The notes below the pieces were generated by a model. It worked only from the letters and a program-made list of their open reading frames with translations. It made no database searches and had not been told where the DNA came from. A stretch of 64,000 nucleotides of DNA from Cyanophora paradoxa (taxonomy: Eukaryota > Glaucocystophyceae > Cyanophorales > Cyanophoraceae): positions 168,501-232,500 of the forward strand of contig QPMI01000638.1 in NCBI GenBank assembly GCA_004431415.1, read 5' to 3'. Of this stretch, positions 1-9,381 are shown piece by piece. The first letter of the stretch is position 1. Every line of letters starts with the position of its first letter. The position numbers and the translations under genes were made by a program.

Positions 1-329
1 CCAGCGCCGGCGCTGCAGCAGTCGCAGCTGCTGCTGGTGCAGCCGTGGAAAGCGGTTGTGGAGGCGCTGCTGACTCAGACGCCACAGACGGCGCTGCAGT
101 TGTTGCGGCCGCTACCGGTGCAGCCATGGAAAGCGGTTGTGGAGGCGCTGCTGACTCAGACGCCACATGTACAGACGGCGCTGCAGCAGTTGCAGCCGCT
201 GCCGGTGTAGCCAGGGCATGCGCGGCTAATGTCGCTGCTGGCAGCTGCGGCTCTGTCAAGTGCGGCTCCGTCATACTGCGCGCATGCACTCCCCGGCCGC
301 AGGCTACGTATTTTCGAATTCCGGGGTAG
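1..329 (+). CDS. Ala/Gly-rich ORF fragment, 5' end outside window
   Basis: An open frame enters from the left edge and stops at 327-329. It consists of Ala-rich stretches and two copies of the peptide ESGCGGAADSDAT, encoded by an imperfect direct repeat of about 80 bp (near 46-105 and 124-180). No domain is recognisable. The repeat is in frame and both copies are intact, which gives weak support for coding. It could equally be GC-rich repetitive DNA that happens to be open. Confidence 0.25.
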   Translation, partial: SAGAAAVAAAAGAAVESGCGGAADSDATDGAAVVAAATGAAMESGCGGAADSDATCTDGAAAVAAAAGVARACAANVAAGSCGSVKCGSVILRACTPRPQATYFRIPG

Positions 330-795
330 CCGATCTTGGTAGGCTGCAGCGCATTGATAACACAGGCATGCTAGCTGCGGACATCGCAGGAGCTTGAGCT
401 GGGTCTGTGCTACCTACGGGGGCGACAAGCCTGCGGGCAACGCAGGCAGGGCCCGCTGTAGGGGGGTACGCGGTCCCCCTATGCTGCCCAAACTACGACG
501 CGGCCTGCGCCGCAGCTTGGGGGGCGGGGCTGGCCCGCCGCGGGCCGGAGCCGGCCAGCAGAAGGGGCTTGAGGCGGAGCCCCGCGTCCACGCCCGAGAG
601 GAACCGCAGCAGGATGTTCCTGCGCATGCGATTACAGACGGAGAGGAACCGCAGCAGGATGTTCCTGCGCATGCGATTACTGAATGATAATTCAATGATT
701 AACTCGACACACAAGCACGTATAAGTACAGCTGCATGCGCAGACGATTTAATTCGAAATGCACTGCAGACAGACTTGCATGTGCAGCGGGGCCCG
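330..795. other. Intergenic, repeat-bearing
   Basis: No convincing gene is seen. It holds a 45-bp direct tandem duplication (596-640 and 641-about 681). The sequence just before it (around 575-600, GCGTCCACGCCCG) resembles the distal part of the dispersed element found near 32.3 and 33.1 kb. Confidence 0.5.
596..681. repeat. 45-bp tandem duplication
   Basis: The unit starting GAGAGGAACCGCAGCAGG and ending in GCGATTAC is present twice, head to tail, with no mismatches visible over the shared part. Confidence 0.85.
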
Positions 796-1192
796 CTACG
801 CGTCACCGCCGTCGCGGGGGCCCGCCACGAGGAGGTCGTAGTGGGGGGGCCGGATGACGCTGCCGGGGTGGAAGCGGAGGTTGATCACGACGCCGGAGGG
901 GCCGGGCGCCCCCGAGGGGACGGCGGGCCCGGGTCCTACAGGCTCAGGCCCCGGGGCGGACGGCGCGTCGCCGGTAACGAGGTCCGGGGATGCATCGGCG
1001 AGGCCCGGCCCGGATCCGGAGAGGGCTGGAAGGGCGCCACGCCCCCTCGGCCCGGCGGCCTGCGGAGGGAGCGATCAGGGCGGCGCGGGCGCGGCCACGG
1101 GACGTGCGTGGGGGACGCGCCTTCTTCCCCCCCGCCTTCTTCCCCTTCTTCTTCTCCACTCGGCGCTCCGTCGCGGGGCGAGCTCGGTACAT
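796..1192 (-). CDS. Small hypothetical protein, two-exon model
   Basis: On the minus strand a frame with natural composition ends at 796-798. Its last part reads GVVINLRFHPGSVIRPPHY and then DLLVAGPRDGGDA. Upstream lies a probable 3' splice site (CTCCCTCCGCAG, near 1070) and a Lys/Arg-rich exon beginning with ATG at 1190-1192 (MYRARPATERR, then VEKKKGKKAGGKKAR). The 5' donor is not certain. The opposite strand is also open because of high GC, but it does not look protein-like. I do not recognise the family. A basic head with a short ordered tail is all that can be said. Confidence 0.4.
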
Positions 1193-1354
1193 CTCGGCGG
1201 TAGTGTTCCGAGGAATAGCCAATCGAGGGATTGTCAGGGGCAACCCGGGCAGTAGGCTGCAGCTGTCTGCAGACGGCGGCGGCTAGATCTGGTCTGCTAC
1301 ATCTTAGATCGGCGCCAGTCTTCGCGCAACAAGATCGCCGTGCATCGCCGCCAC

Positions 1355-3475
1355 ATGGGAGCGCTGCCCGACATGGGCGCTCGGCTCATCGATAGTGCCG
1401 GTCGCATGGTTCCGTACGCCATGCATGCGCTGGTCGCGCGTTGAGGTTGACGCTGAGCATGCAGAGAGTGGCCGCTCGGGACTGGCAGTGGAGTTGCGCC
1501 CCCGACATCCGTCTTGCTAGCCGTGATCGGCAGCGAGCGAAGCGGAAAGAGCACGTTGCTCAACGAACTCCTCGGCACGAGTTTCCCGGTTCACAGACAG
1601 ACGATTGGCGTACAAGCCGGGGAGGTCGACGCCGTCTGCGTGTCTGCTACCGACACAGCCGTCGAAGATCGCGCATTCGTCGCCCTTGACTGCGGCGCTT
1701 CGAAATCTGAGGTCTGATCTCTGCGCCGCCGAGTTCTCAGATCGCTCAATGCTATGCCAGGATCTGCTGCACAAAGTCGGAATGTTCGCGTTGGCTGTGT
1801 CTGACATAGTCGTTGTGAACATGTGGTTCCACGACATCGGCCGGTTCCGTGCATCGAACCACGCCTTGCTCTGTGCTCTCTTTCAGGCTACCAGTCAGAT
1901 TGAAGACCACCCGTGAGATTTCAATCGATGCTTTGTATGATAATGCAAGAACCCACAAAGACTTTCGCAGCACTCGATCGAAGACAGTGATGATTCTTGC
2001 TATCAGAGATGCGGAAATGGAGACGCCCTCGGGAACTCTGCAAGCTCAGGTGATGGCTGATCTTCAAAAACTGTGGGCTAGTGTTCCGAAGGTACATGCT
2101 TAAGCCTGAGCAAAGCAAGTCGCCATTGACCTGCGGTTACAGAGCTCGGCTAATACTACTATTACACTGGAAGATATCTTCGATATCTCCATCGTTATGT
2201 TCCCACATTTCACGTATGCACGCGATGGCTTTTTGGAACAGGTCCGCCGTCTAAAAACCAGGTGCATCTGAGAACTTCTTTGTTCGATGACGGGCTTCCG
2301 ATCCCGTCACCGCAGACTTGAAGATGTGTTGTCGAATGCAGCAATCGGACTACCCACGAGGGAACTGCAGCACTATTGTTCCCGCATGTGGGTACGACGT
2401 GCTGCAGTCTGCCTCCCGTGATGCACCGATTGTTATATGGCAGGAAAGCATTGCAGAAAAGAGAGCAATCAACGTTCTTTCCGAGCAAGAGCTTCTCGCG
2501 GCCTACTTGTGCAATCAGTCCAAGTCAAAAATCCTCCAAGATATCCATGCCCAGCTGCATGAGGCTGTCGGCAAGGAGCGGCATGGATTTTTGCCAGATT
2601 TCGCAGTGAAGGCATGCCAGCTAGTAGAAGAAGGGCTTGGTGAGTCTCGTTGTTGTCTAATCTGCCTGTCCCTCTGTGAAGTACTGCAGATGTGTTCGCA
2701 AAGGAGACTTCATGGTCCAGGAAACACTGGATTGGGTGGGGGCTGCAGCGGAAGGGACTTGTGGAGGGTATGCTGGTGGAGGTCAGTCGAGCATCTGAGC
2801 TGCAAATCCCTCGGATCAAGTAACATTGCTAACAATTTCCCGTGGATTTCAAGACAAACTTCTGATACACACGCAGGACGTTTGTGATTGCTAGTTTCAA
2901 GGACGCCTTGTCTCTCCTTTCCTCCCTTGAGAACCTCGATGAGTGGGCATCAAACTCGATTGAGTCACACGTGCAGCAAGCAAGGGAGCTGATGAGGGGT
3001 GGGCTGGTTTCTTCTTGTAGTCCGTTTTGTGCAGTGACATTTATTGCAGGACTGCAGTTCCAGCCAGACCAGATATCTGATTTGCTTCAGGCCGAGAGCG
3101 TCCATGCTTTTCTTGCCTCTGCTAGCCGGCAGGAGATGGAAGTGCGATCCCTTCACGCCGAGCTGAGTGAAATGCTGATCGAAAGAAAAAATGAGCTTGG
3201 CTTTATCATAGTACGGGCTCTTCGCAAACATTTCCGCTTTCCCGTGTCCATGCTAACCCTCGACTTAGGTTCGGAGCCGCCAAGCGCCTCTTTGTCACGC
3301 CCAACCCTCGGAACGCGAGCCACCGCCTCCCAAGTTCAGCCGTGCTCTCTTTGTTCCTATTCTGTTTTTTTGCGTCGCTGGGGTCCTTTTCGACAATGGC
3401 GAATTCCGCTTCGACCTCTCCAAATGGAACCCATTTGCTCGCCCTGCAGCACACGCTTCAGAGAGCTCACAGTAG
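1355..3475 (+). CDS. Sey1/RHD3-like dynamin-family GTPase A, C-terminal membrane segment
   Basis: The family (Sey1/RHD3/atlastin) fuses ER membranes by GTP-driven tethering. Visible in order: an N-terminal RLIDSAGR resembling the family's LIDGDGEF; P-loop GSERSGKSTLLNELLGTSF (about 1520-1580); FALAVSDIVVVNMWFHDIGR (about 1785-1845); the RD box ILAIRDAE (about 1990-2020) followed by LQKLWASVPK; then helical exons. The last exon carries one strongly hydrophobic segment (ALFVPILFFCVAGVLF) and ends at 3473-3475. Introns inferred at 1913-1970, after 2091, at about 3185-3267 and elsewhere. Oddities: the switch region normally reading DxEGTDGRERG is replaced by DCGAS, and no clean GT-AG intron rejoins the frame between about 1715 and 1735, so a frameshift or an unusual intron is likely. 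It may be a decaying paralogue of the gene at 53.6 kb. Confidence 0.78.
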
Positions 3476-3577
3476 CAAACCTCGATCTGGACCAGACGGT
3501 TTTGCCTCAGCCCTACCATCCAACATCAACAAATGCAGGCTAGAGAAATGGAACCCATTCGCTCGCCCTGAAGCACT
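3418..3577 (+). repeat. Direct duplication of the end of GTPase A's last exon
   Basis: The string beginning AAATGGAACCCATT and continuing through GCTCGCCCTG occurs at about 3421-3452 inside the last exon (encoding KWNPFARP) and again at about 3547-3577 after the stop codon. The two differ at two or three positions. Confidence 0.8.
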
Positions 3578-3596
3578 CTAACAAACCAAATGTCAG

Positions 3597-3690
3597 AGTG
3601 CATTTCAGATATGACTCACACGTTATCTGCTAGACCAGTAGCTGTTCGTACTAGCAGTGCAATCCATGGGCTCTCTCTGCTAGACAATAC
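3597..3690 (-). repeat. Repeat family A, partial copy, inverted
   Basis: Reads TGCATTTCAGATATGACTCA, CCAGTAGCTGTTCG and CAATCCATGGGCTCTCT, which is the reverse complement of the end of the complete copies at 11.7, 17.0, 34.7 and 37.2 kb. It lies 121 bp after the stop codon of the plus-strand GTPase. Its orientation relative to that gene is the same as that of the other copies relative to their minus-strand genes. Confidence 0.8.
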
Positions 3691-3830
3691 TTAGGGGGCC
3701 ACGCAGCGAGCTCGGTGGGCTGGGCCTGCGGTTGCAGCGGCCGCATGCAGTCACTGAGTGTACATGTATGTCCCACACTAGTACTTGCAATTGTAGCCCG
3801 GACGTACACGGCGTCGTCTGGCGTCGGCAT
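3690..3830 (+). repeat. Repeat family D copy
   Basis: Contains GGGCCACGCAG, GGGCTGGGCC, AGCGGCCGCA, GTGTACAT, CCCACAC and TGTAGCCCGGAC in the same order as the better copies at 14.4-14.7 and 20.3-20.5 kb. Confidence 0.65.
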
Positions 3831-4136
3831 TTCAAGTATACGTACCATACCGTACGTTTACAAAATTAAATGCTAGCTATATAGAGCTAAAAGTCGTCCA
3901 CACAGAATACTGTTTTCATGATCAGAATTCTGATCGTCCTTGGGGTGCCGCCGGACGGCGTGCTGCATGAGCTGCCGGAACCTGCGCAAAATAAGCATCA
4001 AGACCGCGTGGCAGAGGGGGTCGAAACGCAAGACCAGCGTACTCGTAGTGGCGGCAGTCGAGAGCCTGACGCGCCACCCACGGGAGCATCGCCCGCCCCT
4101 TGCGGGCGACCTGCAGGGGAAAGTGAGCGGAATTCT

Positions 4137-4412
4137 CAACTCTGATTCCGATCGTAATCGCAACTCTGATTCCGATCGTAATCGCAACTCTGATTCCGAT
4201 CGTAATCGCAACTCTGATTCCGATCGTAATCGCAACTCTGATTCCGATCGTAATCGCAACTCTGATTCCGATCGTAATCGCAACTCTGATTCCGATCGTA
4301 ATCGCAACTCTGATTCCGATCGTAATCGCAACTCTGATTCCGATCGTAATCGCAACTCTGATTCCGATCGTAATCGCAACTCTGATTCCGATCGTAATCG
4401 CAACTCTGATTC
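4137..4412. repeat. 24-bp satellite, about 11.5 copies
   Basis: Perfect head-to-tail repeats of the unit AACTCTGATTCCGATCG plus TAATCGC. Each unit contains the palindrome CGATCG and the TAATCG/CGATTA motif found throughout the gaps of this window. Repeats are contiguous with no spacers, so this is a satellite and not a CRISPR array. Confidence 0.97.
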
Positions 4413-4577
4413 GGGACCACCGCTCCCCCTGCAAGTAAATGGCAGTTTTGTGCTTTGTATGTTCACTATGATATGCACAATATATTTGGCAGCTATAGCT
4501 ATAGCTATGCATGTAGCTAGCACTAGCGCTCAAGCCGTAGCTAGCCGAGCCACGTTCAATGTGGGTGGGCACTGGGC

Positions 4578-5063
4578 TCAACGCAACGACTGCAGCTGCT
4601 CTGTTTTTTTAAATACTACTACACGACAGAAGGGATAACGAGCTTGCCGAAAAAGCACGCCGGCAGAACACGATCAATCGAGCACGAGACTCTTCCGTCG
4701 AAGGTCTGCCTTGGCACGCTGGACGTCCTGCAAGGCAGGTCATGAACGATTGATCGAATCTGCTGAAAATGGCCCGAGCGCGAACCCTCTTCAGCTCTTC
4801 GGCCTCTTCCGGGTACTCGCGGAAAGAAATGAGCCCCCAGGCAATGCTGGCCAGCGAGTACGCTCCAAACGATACCAGGGCGTACAGCGGCATCTGCGCG
4901 AAAGGCGCCCGTCAGTCACGCCGTTAGCAAACCCAAGCAGTATTCGCACCATGCGAGCTACGCCTCGAGAGCGCTCGTCGAGCGCGGCAGCATCGCTGAG
5001 AAGAGCCATCCACGCGGCGAGCGCGACCGCTACGACCGCCGTCGCTTTGACAACTTTCCTCAT
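4578..5063 (-). CDS. DPM3: DPM3, dolichol-phosphate mannosyltransferase subunit 3
   Basis: DPM3 is a small ER membrane protein that tethers the catalytic DPM1 for dolichol-P-mannose synthesis. Exon 1 starts at ATG 5061-5063 and encodes a hydrophobic first helix (TAVVAVALAAWMALL). Exon 2 (near 4893) encodes PLYALVSFGAYSLASIAWGL then FREYPEEAEELKR. Exon 3 encodes DVQRAKADLRRKSL. The second helix and the D/E-rich coil DVQRAKADL match the human pattern (PAYLLVSAGCYALG; EARADLARRGL). Two introns: one before PLYALV (donor ambiguous, most consistent at about 4963) and one of 58 nt between ELKR and DVQRA. The frame runs on to a stop at 4578-4580, giving a C-terminal tail longer than in animals. The tail is doubtful; the core is sound. 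Confidence 0.82.
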
Positions 5064-5733
5064 CCTCAGCTGGGCTCCTCAGGGACCAAGCGACCCGCGA
5101 GCTTAGCCGTGCCACAGGCCGATCGACGATGCTGATAACGTGACCTCTAGCTGATTACTAGTTGATGTCTAAATTGCAATCAATGCTCCCTTCGCGCTTC
5201 GCACATGCGAGCGAGCCAGCGCGCGCGGCCGATCAAATTCACGGTTTATTCACCGCCGAAGGGGGTACGGGTGCAAACGCCAGGAGCGCCACAGCTGGAT
5301 CATCGGATCGCGCGAGCATGCGCATTTGGACACGTACTAAAAACGAAAGTCCGTGCTACAAGTGAGGGAATGTACTGCGCCCAGCCCACCAGCGAACGTA
5401 CTGGCCGACAGGGCCCTGTACATGTGTGGCCCCTGAATGAGAGTAATGCACCTCCCCGCGGACATTTGATACGATTCTTAAACATTCTTATTGAATATTA
5501 CATGTATCAAAAGGACTAGGCTCGATAGAGCGTCACGTTCCACATTGACTCAGAATAGGATGCGTTCGGGCAGTCCGACGATGCGGACAACGACAAAATT
5601 CCCAAGAATTCGGGCAGTACGACGATGCGGGCAGTCCCTCGAAGCCCCCAACAAATTCCCAAGTCTATATGCATTCCTTGCCGTGAAATCCTTGAAATGG
5701 ACTCGAGGGGACTCCGCAAACAAAAAGCAACAA
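5064..5733. other. Intergenic between DPM3 and eEF2
   Basis: No gene. Contains an inverted family D copy (about 5333-5460) and, next to the eEF2 3' end, an imperfect direct repeat (about 5568-5615 and 5616-5665) built on TTCGGGCAGTCCGACGATG. Confidence 0.6.
5333..5460 (-). repeat. Repeat family D copy, inverted
   Basis: Reads ACACGTACT, AAGTCCGTGCTACAAGTG, GCGCCCAGCCCACCAG, GGGCCCTG and GCACCTCCCC, the reverse complement order of the plus-oriented copies. Confidence 0.6.
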
Positions 5734-8700
5734 TTACAGCTTGTCCAGGAAGCGGTCAAGCGGGGGAATGCCCTCCTGGAGACCCTTCCGCTTGCGAGTG
5801 CCGAGGATGATCTGCTCGACCTTGCCACCGGCCTCGAAAGGATCGCCACCAAGAATCGCCCAGTGGTCGAACACCATCTGCGGGAACGCCTGGCCGGAAG
5901 TGGCCGCACGGAGGTCCGAGGTGAAACCTGCCAAGCGCATTACATCGGATAGCAGTGCGTGTGCTTAAAGGTACACACCGAAGGACTCGTTGACGGGCAA
6001 GTACGCCTTGACGTTGTAAAGCGGGGTGCCTGGCCGCTGCTCCTCGGCGATAATGACACCACGCTTCCTGTTCAGCACGGAGTAGATGCCACCGATGGCG
6101 TTCTCGGGCGTCTGGATCTCGCACTGCGGATGCCGAGTGAGTGGCGCGCGCAAACCCGTAACGGGCAAAAGATTACCAGGTACACGGGCTCCATAAGCCG
6201 GGGCGCGGCAGTCAGCTCCGCGGCGTAGTAGACACGGCGGGCAGTGGGGATGATCTGGCCACCGCCGCGGTGGATAGCGTCGGCGTGCAGCACGACATCC
6301 ATAACGTTGAAGCGAATGGCGCGCATGTTCTCCTCGCACAAGGCGCCCTCCTTGGTCGCCCACTGGAAGGCGGCGACGCAGGAATCCTTGATCTCGTTAA
6401 GGTACTGGACGGCCTGCAAACGTGGCGTCGGCAAGACGCCCCCTCACTGCGCGGGAGGAAACCGACTGACCTTGGTAGTGTCGACAAGAACGTTGGGGCC
6501 GTTGGTGTCAGGGCCGAAAGTCCAGATCTTGCGGGCCTCGGTAACATCCCAGCCGAACTCATCGGCCATGATCTTCGAGCGGATCTTCGGGTCGTCGCGG
6601 GGGTTGACCTTGCCGCTCTCGATGGCCTCAGCAAGGCCCTCGGCGAAAGGCTCGGCCTCGCAGTAAATGCGGTTGTGCTTGTTCGGAGACTTCGACAGGC
6701 ACGTCTGGTTGGACTTCGTCGAGACGGTCTCACGGTACGACACGACGGGGTCGTTGATCTGTCCACCGCGTGAGCCGGAGGAGATTCAACCACAGCAAAC
6801 GAACGCCCACGGACCTTCAGGTCGATGCCCGCGAACTCCTCCTGCAGATCCTTGAGGCAAATCTCAAGGTGGAGCTCACCAACACCAGCGACGATGTGCT
6901 CGCCGGACTCCTCAGTGTAGCACTGCACGCAGGGGTCCGACTTCGACAGGCGCTTAAGGCCCTCAACAAGCTTGGGCAGATCGCTGGGAAAACAAAAGAA
7001 TGAGAAGCCCGAAAGGACGCACGAACCGCAACACACGCACCCGGGGTTCTTCGGCTCGACGGCGACACGCACGACGGGGGACACAGAGAACTTCATGACC
7101 TTGATGTTGTGCGCGACTTCGGAGTCGGAGATAGTGCCGGACTTCACGAGGAACTGGTCCATGCCTGCTCGATGATCAAAAACCACGACTTCGCAGGCGT
7201 TGCGATTGGGCGGACCGACAAGGCCGCAAGTGTTGCCGCAAGGAATGTCCTCAACAGCCTCGACGTAACGCCCCATCATGATAACGGTGCGCTGGATGTT
7301 CTTCACGAAGAGGTCATCCTGTTGATAGGGTGAGACGCACTACAACCATTTTGCTTGAGCTGCACAAACCTTCTTGCCGGGAACGTAGTTGGGGCCCATG
7401 ATGCGGGCCTTCATGCCGGTGCGAATGGTTCCCGAGAAGACACGGCCGAAGGCGTAGAAGCGACCACGGTCGGAGGTCGGCACCATCTTCGAGACGTACA
7501 TCATCAGGGGGCCCTTCGGGTCGCAGTTGCGCATGCCAACCGCGCACTGAAATCGCGAGTGAGATTCTGTCAAAAAAGAAGGGGAAAGGAAGCATGTTAC
7601 CTCGTCGTCAAGGGGACCCTCGTAAAGAGTGTCCACACGGTACTTCTGGGCAATGACGGGCGACGGAAGGTGGAGCACAATCATATCCAGGAGCGACTCG
7701 GCGACCGGGAGGAACTTGGTCATGACCGCCTTCATCAGGGCACGGCCTATCCATCTCGATGAGTCGAGATAGACACGAAAGCAGGAAAAAGCACGAACCA
7801 GTCAGGTCCTTCTCCTCCGTGGCGAGCTTGATGTTCAGGGCCTTGAACATCTTCTCCATCTTCTCCTTGTCGACGTTCTGGACAGCCTGCAGCAGCTGGG
7901 CAAGCGGCTCCCAGATGAACTGGACGAAAGCGCGCTTGAGGGGCTTGCCCTGCCGACCGCGCGAATGAGATTAGCAACGCTTCACGCTTCGGATCCAGGA
8001 CGAAGCGCACGGCGGACGACTGGTTATTAGAAGTCCACTTCTTGCCCTCGGCATCAAAGTAGGAGTCACCCCAGAGGCGCTCGCACATCTTCTTCTCGTC
8101 GACGCCGAACTTCGCCGCGTACATCTTGGCGAAGCGGTCGAGGGTGAAGCCCCACTGGTGGTAGCCCGAGCCGAAGCAGACGGTGCCCTGTCACACGCAA
8201 CCTTCAACGACCTGGTAGGGCCCTCGGGAGGTCAAGCCAGTGCACCTTCTCCGGGTTGATCTGAATGTCGCCGATCGCGGCATCCATGTATGTTGCGATA
8301 ATGACGTTGACGTTCTCGATGGTCTTCTTGAAGTTCTGCAAGGAAGACCGACCCATGAGCGGCACGATCGCGCAAGCGATCGTGTCGCAAGTCGAACCTG
8401 GAACGCCTCCTCGCCGTCCTGCTGAAGCTCGAGGAACGCACGGTCCACCTTGTTGACCATGAGCACCGGCTTCACACGCTCACCGAGCGCCTGGCGGAGC
8501 ACAGTCTCGGTCTGGACGCACACGCCCTCGACGCAGTCGACGACGACGAGAGCGCCGTCCGTCACACGCAGAGCGGCCGTCACTTCAGAGCTGAAGTCGA
8601 CGTGCCCGGGGGAGTCGATGAGGTTGATCAGGAAAGAGTTGCGCTGGCCCTCCTTCAGGTGGGTGCGCTCGCGGTCGACCTCGTAGTAAAGCGACACGCC

Positions 8701-9252
8701 GGTGGACTTGATGGTAATACCGCGCTCCTGCTCATCAGCGCGCGAGTCCGTGAAGCGCATGTCGCCGGCCTTGGCCGACGCGATAATGCCGGCCTTGCAC
8801 ACGAGCGAGTCCTGCGAGCCGCAGAGTCACGGCGACGCGCTAGCGCTGACAAGCGCTGCTCGGACTTGCCGTGAGGGTCGACTTGCCGTGGTCGACGCTG
8901 CGAGCCCGCGCGTCAGGAGGATCGCGGTCATCGGGATCATGGGGGCGGCGAGGCGACGCACTGCGCGATCACCGACATGCATCGGATGTTGTCGCGGAAA
9001 TCCATGATCTCACGGATCTCTGCGGGGGCGTCAGAATGGGGACGCCGGGGACGGCGCGAGGAACTCACGATCGACTGCGAGGACGAACGCCGAGGGGGAG
9101 GAAGACATTCGCCAGTATCAGTCCATGCATAGGCTTCGCAAGCGCGGGCGAAGCGGGCGGGAGGGCACCTGAGAAGTTCACCTGCGAATCGCGCGGGGGC
9201 GGTCAGCGTGGATCCGGCGAGGGGCGCGCGCGTGCCCAGCGAGACGCACCAT
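5734..9252 (-). CDS. EEF2: Eukaryotic translation elongation factor 2 (eEF2)
   Basis: Ribosomal translocase GTPase of the cytosol. Visible: [31 protein letters not shown] (G1), [13 protein letters not shown] (switch), [14 protein letters not shown] (G3), MVNKVDR (G4), domain [12 protein letters not shown]-like segment, and the diphthamide loop [12 protein letters not shown] with its His. It ends FLDKL with stop at 5734-5736. Length agrees with the family. About 14 introns are inferred, mostly 31-68 nt with one of 94 nt. The start ATG is at 9250-9252 because the following tiny exons rebuild the conserved MV-NFS-VDQ-IREIMD. The coding exons after the ATG are 9169-9181 (13 nt), 9069-9074 (6 nt), 8962-9019 and 8870-8897. 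The introns at 8812-8869 and 7950-7980 begin with GC. Long opposite-strand ORFs here are shadows. Confidence 0.97.
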
Positions 9253-9381
9253 CTTGACGGATCCTCCTTCTCACACGCTCACAAGGGAAGCCCGAAGATG
9301 GGCTGGGGGGCCAACTAGGGCCGATCGAGTGGTCCGGTTGTTAGAACCGGAGAACAGGGGGTCGGGCACTGACGATCGCAG

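Larger units (their letters stand above)
3476..4577. other. Intergenic repeats between GTPase A and DPM3
   Basis: From left to right: a duplicated scrap of the preceding last exon, an inverted fragment of repeat family A (about 3597-3690), a family D copy (about 3690-3830), and a 24-bp satellite (4137-4412). Long ORFs on both strands across the satellite exist only because the unit length is a multiple of three. Confidence 0.7.

Noticed and set aside
4137-4412. CRISPR-like appearance of regular repeats
   Set aside because: Units are contiguous without unique spacers and the context is a eukaryotic nuclear genome.
3873-4638. Two to three long overlapping ORFs (216-232 codons) with ELRLRSES or NSDSDRNR repeats
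   Set aside because: All are open only because the satellite unit is 24 bp; flanking parts are unlike protein and no start or splice context supports them.
6270-6773. Plus-strand ORFs of 140-167 codons opposite eEF2
   Set aside because: Antisense shadows of strongly conserved eEF2 coding sequence with high GC at third positions.
6212-7306. 364-codon minus ORF within eEF2 that continues past exon ends
   Set aside because: The first part is eEF2 exon sequence; the second half (Ser/Arg/Thr-rich) is read-through of an intron in the wrong frame.
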